NCBI RefSeq assembly: GCF_001625565.1
Contig: NZ_AUXS01000075.1
Coordinates: 372,001 to 436,000, forward strand
DNA: 64,000 nt
DNA from: Pseudoalteromonas luteoviolacea NCIMB 1944
Lineage (GTDB): Bacteria; Pseudomonadota; Gammaproteobacteria; Enterobacterales; Alteromonadaceae
Reading direction: 5' to 3'
Positions 8,601 to 17,258 of this stretch are shown here, piece after piece (within the stretch, counting starts at the first letter, position 1; every line of letters begins with the position of its first letter). The notes under the pieces are model-generated. The model saw nothing but the letters and a program-made list of their open reading frames with translations, was not told where the DNA came from and ran no database searches. The translations under genes and the position numbers were made by a program.

Positions 8601-10781
8601 CAAACCAAATTTATTCTCAACGGTAAGGCGAATTTGCAATTGGCACTGTCCGATGTTGCGGCTTCTAAAATTGAGATAGCAACCAATACGGCACAGTTCG
8701 ATTTAACGCTGAGCGTAGACAAAAATGAAGCGGACAACTGGGATATTAATTTCCACTACAACACGGCACTGTTTGACGCACAAACCGTGGAGCGCTTCCT
8801 AGCAGATTATCTAGTGTTGCTTGAGCAGGCGGTGAGTGAACCTAGCCGCGAAATTAAGGATATTACCCTAGCGTCACTGTGTATCGACGAGTATGAACAA
8901 GCACACAGAGGCAAGGTTGTTGACGCAGAGTCCATTCCTGATTTTGTTTCAATGTTTGAGCAAGCTGTCGCACAGGATCCAGACAAACAAGCAGTGGTGT
9001 TTAATGGACAAAGCTATAGCTATGCGTATTTAAACCAGTTAGCTAATCAGTTTGCCCACTTTTTACAGGATATTGATGTGTCGAGTGGTGCCATCGTTGG
9101 TGTCCATATTGAACGTTCACTCAAACAGGTAGTAGTACTGCTGGCTTTAGCTAAATGTGGCGCAACATTTTTGCCGTTAGATCCAGCTTACCCGGTAACT
9201 CGGATCAGAAATATTATTGCTGATGATGAACTTGACCTGATTGTTACTACAAACCCTGAACATGAGCATTTATCTCATTACGATGGCGCGCTGTTAGAGT
9301 TAGATGATGAATACAGTTTGCTGGAAGGGGAACCTCAGAGCAATCTGACTCAATCAGCAACCGACTCGGCGTTGGTATATAGGCTTTATACCTCTGGCTC
9401 AAGTGGTGTACCAAAAGGCGTTAATGTGAGTCGTCGCTCGTTTAATAACCTGTGTAATTGGTACATTAACTTTTCTTCAATGAATACACACAGTGTTGTA
9501 TTTCAACCTATTCCATTGAGCTTTGATGCGTCGATAAAAAATATCTTTGCACCTTTGATGTGTGGCGCGACATTGGTTTTGCCTGAAGAGGGGACTTTTG
9601 ACGCAGAGCATTATGCTGAGTTGATTGCGACAAATCAGGTAACACATATTAACTGTGTGCCAAGCCTGTTTTATGCATTAGTTGATGCGACTCAACCAGA
9701 TAACTTTAGTGCACTGCATGGCATGCAGTTCGTCGCATTTGGTGGAGAGGCAACAGACTTGGAACGCCTTAAGCCATGGTTAAGTCATGCAAAATGTCAC
9801 GCACAGATAGCGAATATCTACGGCCCGACTGAGTGTACGGATATCAGTGCGGCCTATATTGCCCCTGCTCACCAAGTGGCACAGTTAAAGTCCCTGCCAA
9901 TCGGTAAGGCGATTGACAATATGACGTTGTACGTTGTTGATGAAGAACAAAATATTGTGCCAACCAACCTGATTGGTGAAGTGCTTATTGCCGGTGCGGG
10001 TGTCAGTGAGGGTTATCATAACCGGGCATCGCAAAATGAGAGCAGTTTTATTGAACACGCGGTAGGAAAGTCTGCCAGATTTTACCGCACAGGCGATCTG
10101 ATGAAAGTAAACAGTGATGGCTTACTTGAATACCAAGGTCGTGTAGATGAGCAGATCAAGATCAATGGTATGCGCGTGGAAACCGCAGAGATTGAAGCGC
10201 TATTACAAGGGCAATCTGGTATTGCTTCTGCGCTTGTGGCAAAGGTAGAAAATCAATTGGTTGCCTACTATGAAACGTCGAGTTTGACTCCCCCCACAAC
10301 AGCTCAGCTCAAAGAGGTTTTAAAACAAAACCTTCATCAAAATTGGATCCCAAAACACTTTGTTCATATGTCTGAAATGCCACTGCTACCGAATGGCAAA
10401 ATAGACAGAGATAAACTGGCAAATACGGCTTTGCCTGCATCTAGCGAACCAAGCCTTATTGTCGCGCCAGAAAACGACTTAGAGCAGTCATTACATGACG
10501 TGTGGTGCCAAGTGTTGGAACAACAAGCACTGAGTGTAACAGAGAGCTTTTTTGACCTTGGGGGGGATTCAATTACCGCTGTGCGAGTGATTGCATTGGT
10601 GAAAGAGCAAGGTTACCTGATGTCGGTAGCCGACATTTTTGAACAGCAATCAATTCGTAACCTATGCCAATCGGGCAGCATGAAGCCAGAGCAAACTGAG
10701 TCTGAAAATAATCAAGATGCGTCATTCGATATGTTGAGTGAAGAAGACAAACTCATTCTCGAATCATTAAATATTAGCTAG
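5604..10781 (+). CDS. NRPS1: FAAL-ACP-C-A-T, lipid-loading initiation synthetase
   Basis: 1725 residues. Domains: fatty acyl-AMP ligase ~1-545 (YTSGSTGTPKGV near 6088; GAPNFAYDLC and SYGMAEATVF are FAAL hallmarks); acyl carrier ~570-650 with LGGDS and Ser606; starter condensation domain ~670-1100 with HHIVFDA (His793-His794; last Gly of HHxxxDG is Ala); adenylation ~1120-1610 (YTSGSSGVPKGV, FYRTGDL, NGKIDR); carrier with LGGDS and Ser1656. There is no epimerase or thioesterase. The selectivity residues read by eye are DAKNAGIDI; the first three match glutamate codes but the rest do not, so I do not name a substrate. FAAL activates a free fatty acid as acyl-AMP and passes it to the ACP, giving an N-acylated first amino acid. 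The ACP site is encoded by a run of eight G at 7409-7416. It is the first NRPS gene and the natural start of the line. Confidence 0.93.
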   Translation: MNSIVDVLQKRALSEPQQPAFTFIDNKNEETISYAELDSVARDVAGRLSNLTQPNEPVLLLCPPGLEFIKLFFACLYAGRMAVPLYPPRLKQRTERIKQVVENCNARIALTSNGLHDSLSDYLSEHDDLQGGQLFSLSTLNQVDAADVLASVTSNDTAFIQYTSGSTGTPKGVVVRHDNIVANIQGLEANTGCSKEDIFVNWLPLFHDLGLVNTILLPVYFGAHSILMAPAAFVQKPSFWLQAISKYRGTICGAPNFAYDLCVDKIQEEALEGLDLSCWKIAFNAAEPIHAATLERFVAKFNTVGFSASALYPSYGMAEATVFISGGEPQSTPVVVEFDKAELANRCAKKVQSDGQRLVSCGQVPPKHTLKIVDQDTKATLPDGQCGEIWVSGPSIAQGYWGDESKTAEVFNAFTSEGDGPFLRTGDLGFVFDDDLYIAGRIKDVLIVRGANYYPQDIEKCVSDLHPAFVNHRATAFTTGEGPSQRLVVVQEVFARAARKENLDELTALARQAVAEQFDLKAEIVCIRQGTLSLTSSGKVQRANTKMLFESEQLITLCNEGQSDKLETPLTSMSKTETQLHATWQRIFNQADISIDTNFFALGGDSLDAAKAVSEIERTFAIQLNHEHFYAHPTIRELATEIDKLSAIDGAVTPQSTLSASGLTEAPASYGQQALWVLDQIEHQRATLKLHVAFKLQGKTDIAKLEWAINQVITRHTALRTRFIVKDDTLIQQIVEPYTVALQNDLATVSTSDLDAFLQCHGQDDFDLERGHNLQVKIAKLGDDELVLSFLLHHIVFDAWSAELLIEEINGLYNGQQQPLAEPALSYIDCTLWQKQQGRLNSGFEYWQDVLTGAPELLLLPYDRPRNKTQSFAGSRITYSLDASIQRKLESLAASHQTTLYTVMLSAYQVLLYRLSGSKDIVIGTDSANRQVSETMNVIGYFVNQLVLRQVINAEHSLSQLIADNHNVVNGALNHQHIPFDLLVDNLKLKRNSSYSPLFQTKFILNGKANLQLALSDVAASKIEIATNTAQFDLTLSVDKNEADNWDINFHYNTALFDAQTVERFLADYLVLLEQAVSEPSREIKDITLASLCIDEYEQAHRGKVVDAESIPDFVSMFEQAVAQDPDKQAVVFNGQSYSYAYLNQLANQFAHFLQDIDVSSGAIVGVHIERSLKQVVVLLALAKCGATFLPLDPAYPVTRIRNIIADDELDLIVTTNPEHEHLSHYDGALLELDDEYSLLEGEPQSNLTQSATDSALVYRLYTSGSSGVPKGVNVSRRSFNNLCNWYINFSSMNTHSVVFQPIPLSFDASIKNIFAPLMCGATLVLPEEGTFDAEHYAELIATNQVTHINCVPSLFYALVDATQPDNFSALHGMQFVAFGGEATDLERLKPWLSHAKCHAQIANIYGPTECTDISAAYIAPAHQVAQLKSLPIGKAIDNMTLYVVDEEQNIVPTNLIGEVLIAGAGVSEGYHNRASQNESSFIEHAVGKSARFYRTGDLMKVNSDGLLEYQGRVDEQIKINGMRVETAEIEALLQGQSGIASALVAKVENQLVAYYETSSLTPPTTAQLKEVLKQNLHQNWIPKHFVHMSEMPLLPNGKIDRDKLANTALPASSEPSLIVAPENDLEQSLHDVWCQVLEQQALSVTESFFDLGGDSITAVRVIALVKEQGYLMSVADIFEQQSIRNLCQSGSMKPEQTESENNQDASFDMLSEEDKLILESLNIS

Positions 10782-10811
10782 AAAAGAATAATAAGCATAA
10801 GGGCTATATAA

Positions 10812-13800
10812 ATGTCACTTAATGTACCCAATAAAGTTGTAGATGCTTACCCGTTAAGCAAAATGCAGGATGGCCTACTGTTTCATTACAGTGAAGAGCA
10901 AGATGAAGTGCTTTATCACGATGTATTTCGCTTGAGAATTAGTGGAAAGTTCGATGAAGAAAAGTTTGTAGAAGCGATCGCTTATTTACTTGATAGGCAC
11001 CCGGTGCTGCGAACTGCATTTGAGTTAGTCAAATTTAGTAAGCCGATGCAATTGGTTTATGCCAATGGCATTACGCGTTTTGACGCACAGGATATTTCAA
11101 AACAAAGCGCTGAGCAGCAATCGGAGTTTATAGCTGAACATATAGAGAAGTTACTTCACACACCTTTCGACCTATCTGCGCCCAGTCAGATCCGCTTCTC
11201 AGTGGTGGAAGTAAAGCCTGCAGAGTTTCAGCTATTCATTGACGCGCATCACATCATTCTTGATGGTTGGAGTATGGCTAGCTTAATTTCTGAGCTGTTG
11301 CAGATGTATTTAAGCCTACAGGGCCTGTGTGAGTCACCAATTCGACCTCAAAATGGACTTACCTACAGGGATTTTGTCAAAGCTGAATTGTTAGAAAATG
11401 ACAATACAGTGGCCAAGTCATATTGGCAAGAGAAGCTCAGCGACCATGAATACAGCCCGGTAACGTCTAAAGGTGAGTCACAAAAAATAGCGGTTAGCAC
11501 GTTGTCTCATGGCTTGCCGATACTGGCGCTAGAACGCTTTTGTGAACACAACAAATATCGCCTTAAAGATGTGCTTATGGCGGCTTATTTGCGTGTGGCG
11601 GCAATGCTAACAAGCCGCACTGATACCACTGTCACATCTGTTGTGAATGGTCGGTTAGAAGAAAAGGGCGCAGAGCATGTCGCAGGCCTGTTTGTTAACT
11701 TACAGGCTATTAGAGCGGACTTGAGCTCACTGTCGTGGCGTCAACTGATTGAACAGGTGATTGAGCAGCAAAAAGAGCAGATGCGCTTTCGTCGCTATCC
11801 TTTTGCTAACATCGTTCAGCAACAAAACAATCCAATCAGTGACTTCTGTTTTAACTTTGTACATTTTCACGTCTATAAGGGATTACAGGGTATAGAAGGG
11901 TTCCAAATCCTTGATGGCGAGATCATTGAAAAAAGTAACTTTAAAGTTTCGACCACCTTTAATCTAAAAATGACAGGGGAACTTGATCTGTTATTGAGCT
12001 ATGACAAAGCGTTCATTTCGACTGACTTTGCCGAGCGAATATGCGGTTACTTCCAGCGTGCACTTGAACAAATTATCGACAGTGTAGACAGTCCGGTGAT
12101 GAGCTCAAGCTTGTTGAGTGCAGAAGAGACGACTCATTTGCTTGACGGTTTTAATGGTATCTATCCGCAAACCACCAGTGTAACGCGTTGCTTGCATCAG
12201 GAATTCGAAGCGCAGGTGGAAAAGTCACCAGATGCAATTGCAGTGGTGTTCAATAATGAAAAGCTGACCTACCAGCAGTTGAATTGCAAAGCGAACCAGC
12301 TCGCACAGTACTTAAAGCAACAGCACAACATTGGTCCTGACTCCTTAGTTGGGCTATGTGTTGAGCGCTCAACAGAATTAATTTTGGGCACACTGGCGAT
12401 TTTAAAAGCGGGCGGTGCATATGTGCCACTCGACATTCAGTATTCAAAGTCAATTATCACCAAGCGTATAAACGATGTTGGTTTGCAGCTGGTGATCACC
12501 AAAGACAGTTGTGCTCACCTAGTCAGTGAGGCTGCCCCGAGCGTGGTTAACTTATCTGACTGGACAGCCTTTGACTCATTTAGCAGCAACAACTTAAACG
12601 ACAGCCAACATGTCGACACCTTGGCATATATCCTCTCGACTTCTGGATCAACGGGTGAACCTAAGCTTATCAGCATGCCTCATAAGCCTTTAGTCAATAT
12701 GATCCAAGGCATGAGAAGTAGCTGCGCGGAAATGGACAAAGCACACAGCGTTTTACAGTTCTCGTCTATCGCATTTGATATGAGTTTTACTGATATCTTC
12801 TTAGCACTGCTTCAGGGCGGCACCCTGCACATGATAGGTGAATCTGAGCAGTTTAATGTAGAGCTCCTTGTACCGCTTATCATTGATAAAAAAATCAGCA
12901 TGTTGAACTTGCCTTATCCCATGCTGCAAATGCTCGCTTGCTACTGTAACGACAATGATATTTACCTCAGCAATGTTGAAGTGGTTATTTCGACAGCGGC
13001 GTTATTAATAGTAACTCAAGAAATCAGAAGGTTCTTTAAGCGACACAGTCAGATCCGTACTGTTAATCAGTATGGGCCTTCTGAAACACATGTTTGTACA
13101 TCTAATACCATGTCCTTTGACGTAGATAGTTGGCATGACAGCATTTCTATTGGTAGCTCAATTGCGAATACCCACTGTTACGTGCTGGATCAGTGTGGAA
13201 ATCTGGCCCCATTTGGTGTGAATGGTGAGCTATATATTGGTGGTGATTGTGTTTCTCGTGGCTATTTAAATAATTCCAAGTTAACTGAGCAGCGCTACGT
13301 GCGCGACCCATTTGCGCAATCTGAGCAAGCACTGATGTACCGCAGTGGCGACATTGTGCGTTGGCTATCCAATGGAGAGTTAGAGTACGTAAGCAGAGCG
13401 GATGATCAGGTAAAAATACGAGGTTTCCGGGTTGAAATAGGCGCCATCGATACGGTGTTAAGTAGCCTTGCAGGGATCACTGATTCCTGTGTTATCGCGG
13501 ATGTTGAGAACGACATGCTTATTGCCTACTTCAAGAGCGACGAAGCGATAGACCTTGAGCAAATGAAAAACAGCTTCCGTGAAGCTCTGCCAGACTACAT
13601 GGTGCCAGGCGCATTTGTAGCGGTCTCTGATTGGCCGTTAACAGTGAATGGCAAGGTAGACAAAAGAAAACTTCCACCAGTATCTCAGCGACTGACTGAG
13701 AATGACTACCAAGCCCCAGAAACTGAATTGGAAATATTGATTGCTGGTGTTTGGCAGACTTTGCTTGATGTGCCACAAATTAGTCGCACAGATGACTTTT

Positions 13801-16800
13801 TCAGCCTTGGCGGCCACTCAATTTTGGCGACGCGATTGGCGGCTGTATTGAGTGAAAAATTAGGTACGAAAGTGGCGCTTAAGCAGATATTTATGCAGCC
13901 GGTATTAAGTCAGCTAGCGAGCGCAATTGAAAGCTTGCTGCCTAAGCAAGCGGAGCGCATTGAGCGCGCCGATCGCAACCAAGCCTTACCACTGTCATAC
14001 GCGCAGCAAAGGCTTTGGTTGCTAGACAAAATCGAAGGTCAAAATGCACACTATAATATTCCAGCAGTCCTGACCCTAAAAGGCACGCTGAATGAAGGTG
14101 CACTGGTTGCGAGCCTTCAGGAGTTGGTTAACCGTCACGAGGTATTGCGTACGGTTTATCGCCAGCAGGGCTCAGCAGAGCCGCTTCAATCGATTTTGTC
14201 CGATGTAGATATGCACGTGCCTATTCATGACGTAAGTGAGTTTGCGGCTGAGCAAAAGAGTACCAGAGTTGAGCAACTTATTGAGTTAGAAAAGAGTGAA
14301 GGGTTCAATTTACAGCAAGATTTGATGCTCAGAGCACACTTAATTAAAACTAGTGCATGTGAGCATTTACTTCTTGTAACAATGCATCATATCGCGTCAG
14401 ATGGCTGGTCTTTAACTCTATTCATCAACGAATTTTGCGCACTGTATCAAGCGAAAGTAGAAAAGCAGCAAATTAACCTACCTGAATTGCCAATTCAGTA
14501 TGCTGATTATGCCGCTTGGCAAAGGCAGGTTCTGCAAGGGGAGACCCTCTCAAAGCAAGTCGATGCTTGGCAAGAAAAACTGCAAAATTTGCCTGTGGTA
14601 CATCAGCTGCCGCTCGATTTTCCAAGACCAGAGGTACAAACCTTCTTAGGTAAAAAGTTCACTCACCGCATTGATAAAGCCACCTCAGACAAGTTGTATC
14701 GTGTTTGTGAATCACTTAAAGCAACACTATTTATGGGGCTACATGCTAGCTTTAGCGCCTTATTGTCTTTGTACAGCAAAGAGGAAGATATTGTTGTAGG
14801 TAGCCCAATTGCCAACCGAGAGCAAGCGGAAGTCGCAGATCTGATAGGCTTCTTTGTGAATACGCTGGTGTTGAGAAGTAACTTAAGCGGCCAGCCAAGT
14901 TTTCTTGATTTGATAGCCCAGAGCAAAGAGATGCTGCTGTTTGCTTACGAACACCAACAGGTTCCGTTTGAGCAGTTAGTAGAGGCGTTACACCCAGAAC
15001 GAAGTGTGCAGCATAGCCCACTGTTCCAAATCATGCTGACGTTGCAAAACAACGACAAAACTGAGTTTAACTTACCTCAACTTGATGTCGAGGTGCATGA
15101 TAGTGAAGAGATCGGGGTCAAGTATGATCTAGCGCTGAACGTTTCAGAAGACGGATCTGGATTGTTATTGGAGTGGGAATACAACACGGAGTTATTTGCA
15201 GAGAAAACCATCGAGCGAATGGGGAGTCATTTTGAAAGACTCATCGCTAGCTTGGTTGAACAGCCAGAGCTGGCTTTTTCTCAACATGAATTTACCACCG
15301 ATGAAGAGCGCATTTGGCAAGCGCGTGTTGGCACCGGTAGCGCAACTGATATTGACTCCGTTGGTTTGGATGAGTTGTTTGAGAGGCAAGTTGCCAGCGC
15401 GCCAAATCAAACAGCATTAATTTATCAAGGCAAGCAGACCAGCTACGCAGAGCTCAGTGAGATGGCGAACAGTGTTGCGCACCGTTTAGTCACACAAAAC
15501 AAATCAGAGCAGCAATTAGTAGGTGTGCTTGTTGAACGCTCAGAATTAATGGTGGCTTCGCTGCTAGGTGTTCTAAAATCTGGGGCTGCATATGTACCAC
15601 TTGACCCAAGTTATCCCGTTGAACGCTTAGATTATATTATTGAACATGCGGGGATTAGTTGTATTTTGACCACCCAGAGCATGCAAGGTTTAATCGCCCC
15701 CAGTGATGATGTTGACGTGATCTGTGTTGATCAATTAGAGCGTAACTCTGAACTTGTGGTACGAGAGAGTCGTGCCTCAAACGCTGAAGAACTGGCATAT
15801 GTGATATACACATCTGGTTCAACAGGAAAACCTAAAGGTGTGCAAGTTACTCACGGTAATATCGTGAACTTTTTCACCGGTCTGAATCATTATTTTGCAC
15901 CGCATGAAACAACCCAGCGTTGGTTAGCAGTAACCAGTATTTGCTTTGATATATCAGTGTTAGAGATTTTCTGGACTCTTTGTCAGGGCCATGAAGTCGT
16001 ACTGATGCCTGAAAAGCCAGTCAAAGGGCTTGTTTCAAATGAGGTATTGGCAAGCTTAGATGAGTCTACTCGACGCCGAGTCGAGTTCCAGCAGTCGATG
16101 TTTTCTACACAAGCTCTGTCTGTTCAAGATGTTCAAGCACTGATTATTGAGAATAACGTGACGCATCTGCAATGTACGCCGTCATTTGTGAAGGGCTGGA
16201 ACCGCTCTGCACAAGGGGTTGCAGCATTGGGCCAACTCCAAGCACTACTGGTTGGTGGAGAAGGCATTGCAATTCAAGAAGCAAACCTACTACTGGACCA
16301 CCTAGGTGGGCACATGTTCAATATGTATGGCCCGACAGAGACAACAGTGTGGTCGTCAATTTCTGAAATTAAGAAAGATCAGCTCACCATAGGGCAGCCA
16401 ATTGTAAATACACAGTTTTATGTTTTGGACAAATGGCAGAAACCAGTGCCACAAGGGCATGTTGGTGAGCTTTTAATTGGTGGCTTAGGTGTGACATCTG
16501 GTTACTACAACAGTCCAGAGTTAAGCGCACAACAGTTTGTATCTATACCAAATTATTCACCCACCACCTTGTACAAAACTGGCGATTTGGTGCGTGTCAA
16601 TGAATTAGGTCAATACGAGTTTGTGGGCAGACTGGACAGCCAAATTAAGGTAAATGGCTATCGCATTGAATTGGGTGAAATTGAGCGTGTCTTGCAATCT
16701 TTATCACAGGTAAAAGACGGTGCTGTTTTGTGTGTAGATGGTGATAACGGCAACAAACGTCTATTGGCATTTGCTGTTACCCAGCAGGATAGCACTGATT

Positions 16801-17258
16801 TTGAACTACGTTCGGAGCTGAGCCTAAAACTCGCCAATTATATGGTGCCAGAGCATGTTTATCTGTTGGATAGCATGCCTCTTACACCGAATGGAAAAAC
16901 CGATAAAAAGTCACTGTATAGTTTAATTACGCAACCCACACAAAGCACACTTTTAGCGCCTGAGAGTGACGATGAGCTGCAACTCGCCAGCATATGCGCC
17001 GATGTTCTCGGGGTGGAAGTGAGTGCGATTAATATGCGGGCATCGTTTTTTGAAGTTGGTGGTCACTCACTGTTGGCAACCCAGTTTGTCGCATCACTCA
17101 ATGCCAAGTTTGGTATTGAGTTAACCATGCGACAGTTATTTGAATTGAATGATTTAGCATCATTATCCAAGCACATATCAGATCTGCAGATCCATAAACA
17201 ATTAGAACAAGAATTAAGAAATTTATCGCACGACGATATTGAAGAGGTAGAACTGTAA
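10812..17258 (+). CDS. NRPS2: C-A-T-C-A-T, two-module synthetase (second module glycine-type)
   Basis: 2148 residues. Module 1: C ~10-440 (AHHIILDGW, His146-His147), A ~460-945, T with LGGHS Ser1003. Module 2: C ~1055-1480 (MHHIASDGW), A ~1500-2020, T with VGGHS Ser2086. The first C domain begins without a TubC docking domain and belongs to an odd subtype containing FVHFHVYK (11847-11880). The first A domain reads DMTNITQVC, which I do not recognise; its A3 motif is SGSTGEPKLI instead of the usual PKGV. The second reads DILQLGMVW, close to glycine codes such as DILQLGLIW. The second A domain also carries an extra segment (16010-16130) where related A domains hold a luciferase-like monooxygenase. 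The protein ends in an acidic tail with EEVEL, a likely docking tag for NRPS3. The stop abuts the NRPS3 ATG with no spacing. Confidence 0.93.
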   Translation: MSLNVPNKVVDAYPLSKMQDGLLFHYSEEQDEVLYHDVFRLRISGKFDEEKFVEAIAYLLDRHPVLRTAFELVKFSKPMQLVYANGITRFDAQDISKQSAEQQSEFIAEHIEKLLHTPFDLSAPSQIRFSVVEVKPAEFQLFIDAHHIILDGWSMASLISELLQMYLSLQGLCESPIRPQNGLTYRDFVKAELLENDNTVAKSYWQEKLSDHEYSPVTSKGESQKIAVSTLSHGLPILALERFCEHNKYRLKDVLMAAYLRVAAMLTSRTDTTVTSVVNGRLEEKGAEHVAGLFVNLQAIRADLSSLSWRQLIEQVIEQQKEQMRFRRYPFANIVQQQNNPISDFCFNFVHFHVYKGLQGIEGFQILDGEIIEKSNFKVSTTFNLKMTGELDLLLSYDKAFISTDFAERICGYFQRALEQIIDSVDSPVMSSSLLSAEETTHLLDGFNGIYPQTTSVTRCLHQEFEAQVEKSPDAIAVVFNNEKLTYQQLNCKANQLAQYLKQQHNIGPDSLVGLCVERSTELILGTLAILKAGGAYVPLDIQYSKSIITKRINDVGLQLVITKDSCAHLVSEAAPSVVNLSDWTAFDSFSSNNLNDSQHVDTLAYILSTSGSTGEPKLISMPHKPLVNMIQGMRSSCAEMDKAHSVLQFSSIAFDMSFTDIFLALLQGGTLHMIGESEQFNVELLVPLIIDKKISMLNLPYPMLQMLACYCNDNDIYLSNVEVVISTAALLIVTQEIRRFFKRHSQIRTVNQYGPSETHVCTSNTMSFDVDSWHDSISIGSSIANTHCYVLDQCGNLAPFGVNGELYIGGDCVSRGYLNNSKLTEQRYVRDPFAQSEQALMYRSGDIVRWLSNGELEYVSRADDQVKIRGFRVEIGAIDTVLSSLAGITDSCVIADVENDMLIAYFKSDEAIDLEQMKNSFREALPDYMVPGAFVAVSDWPLTVNGKVDKRKLPPVSQRLTENDYQAPETELEILIAGVWQTLLDVPQISRTDDFFSLGGHSILATRLAAVLSEKLGTKVALKQIFMQPVLSQLASAIESLLPKQAERIERADRNQALPLSYAQQRLWLLDKIEGQNAHYNIPAVLTLKGTLNEGALVASLQELVNRHEVLRTVYRQQGSAEPLQSILSDVDMHVPIHDVSEFAAEQKSTRVEQLIELEKSEGFNLQQDLMLRAHLIKTSACEHLLLVTMHHIASDGWSLTLFINEFCALYQAKVEKQQINLPELPIQYADYAAWQRQVLQGETLSKQVDAWQEKLQNLPVVHQLPLDFPRPEVQTFLGKKFTHRIDKATSDKLYRVCESLKATLFMGLHASFSALLSLYSKEEDIVVGSPIANREQAEVADLIGFFVNTLVLRSNLSGQPSFLDLIAQSKEMLLFAYEHQQVPFEQLVEALHPERSVQHSPLFQIMLTLQNNDKTEFNLPQLDVEVHDSEEIGVKYDLALNVSEDGSGLLLEWEYNTELFAEKTIERMGSHFERLIASLVEQPELAFSQHEFTTDEERIWQARVGTGSATDIDSVGLDELFERQVASAPNQTALIYQGKQTSYAELSEMANSVAHRLVTQNKSEQQLVGVLVERSELMVASLLGVLKSGAAYVPLDPSYPVERLDYIIEHAGISCILTTQSMQGLIAPSDDVDVICVDQLERNSELVVRESRASNAEELAYVIYTSGSTGKPKGVQVTHGNIVNFFTGLNHYFAPHETTQRWLAVTSICFDISVLEIFWTLCQGHEVVLMPEKPVKGLVSNEVLASLDESTRRRVEFQQSMFSTQALSVQDVQALIIENNVTHLQCTPSFVKGWNRSAQGVAALGQLQALLVGGEGIAIQEANLLLDHLGGHMFNMYGPTETTVWSSISEIKKDQLTIGQPIVNTQFYVLDKWQKPVPQGHVGELLIGGLGVTSGYYNSPELSAQQFVSIPNYSPTTLYKTGDLVRVNELGQYEFVGRLDSQIKVNGYRIELGEIERVLQSLSQVKDGAVLCVDGDNGNKRLLAFAVTQQDSTDFELRSELSLKLANYMVPEHVYLLDSMPLTPNGKTDKKSLYSLITQPTQSTLLAPESDDELQLASICADVLGVEVSAINMRASFFEVGGHSLLATQFVASLNAKFGIELTMRQLFELNDLASLSKHISDLQIHKQLEQELRNLSHDDIEEVEL

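Noticed and set aside
11800..11900. Siderophore 'interface' domain for the beta-hydroxylase
   Set aside because: The FHVYK-type C domains keep HHxxxDGW and are the only C domain of their modules, so they are more likely catalytic condensation domains.
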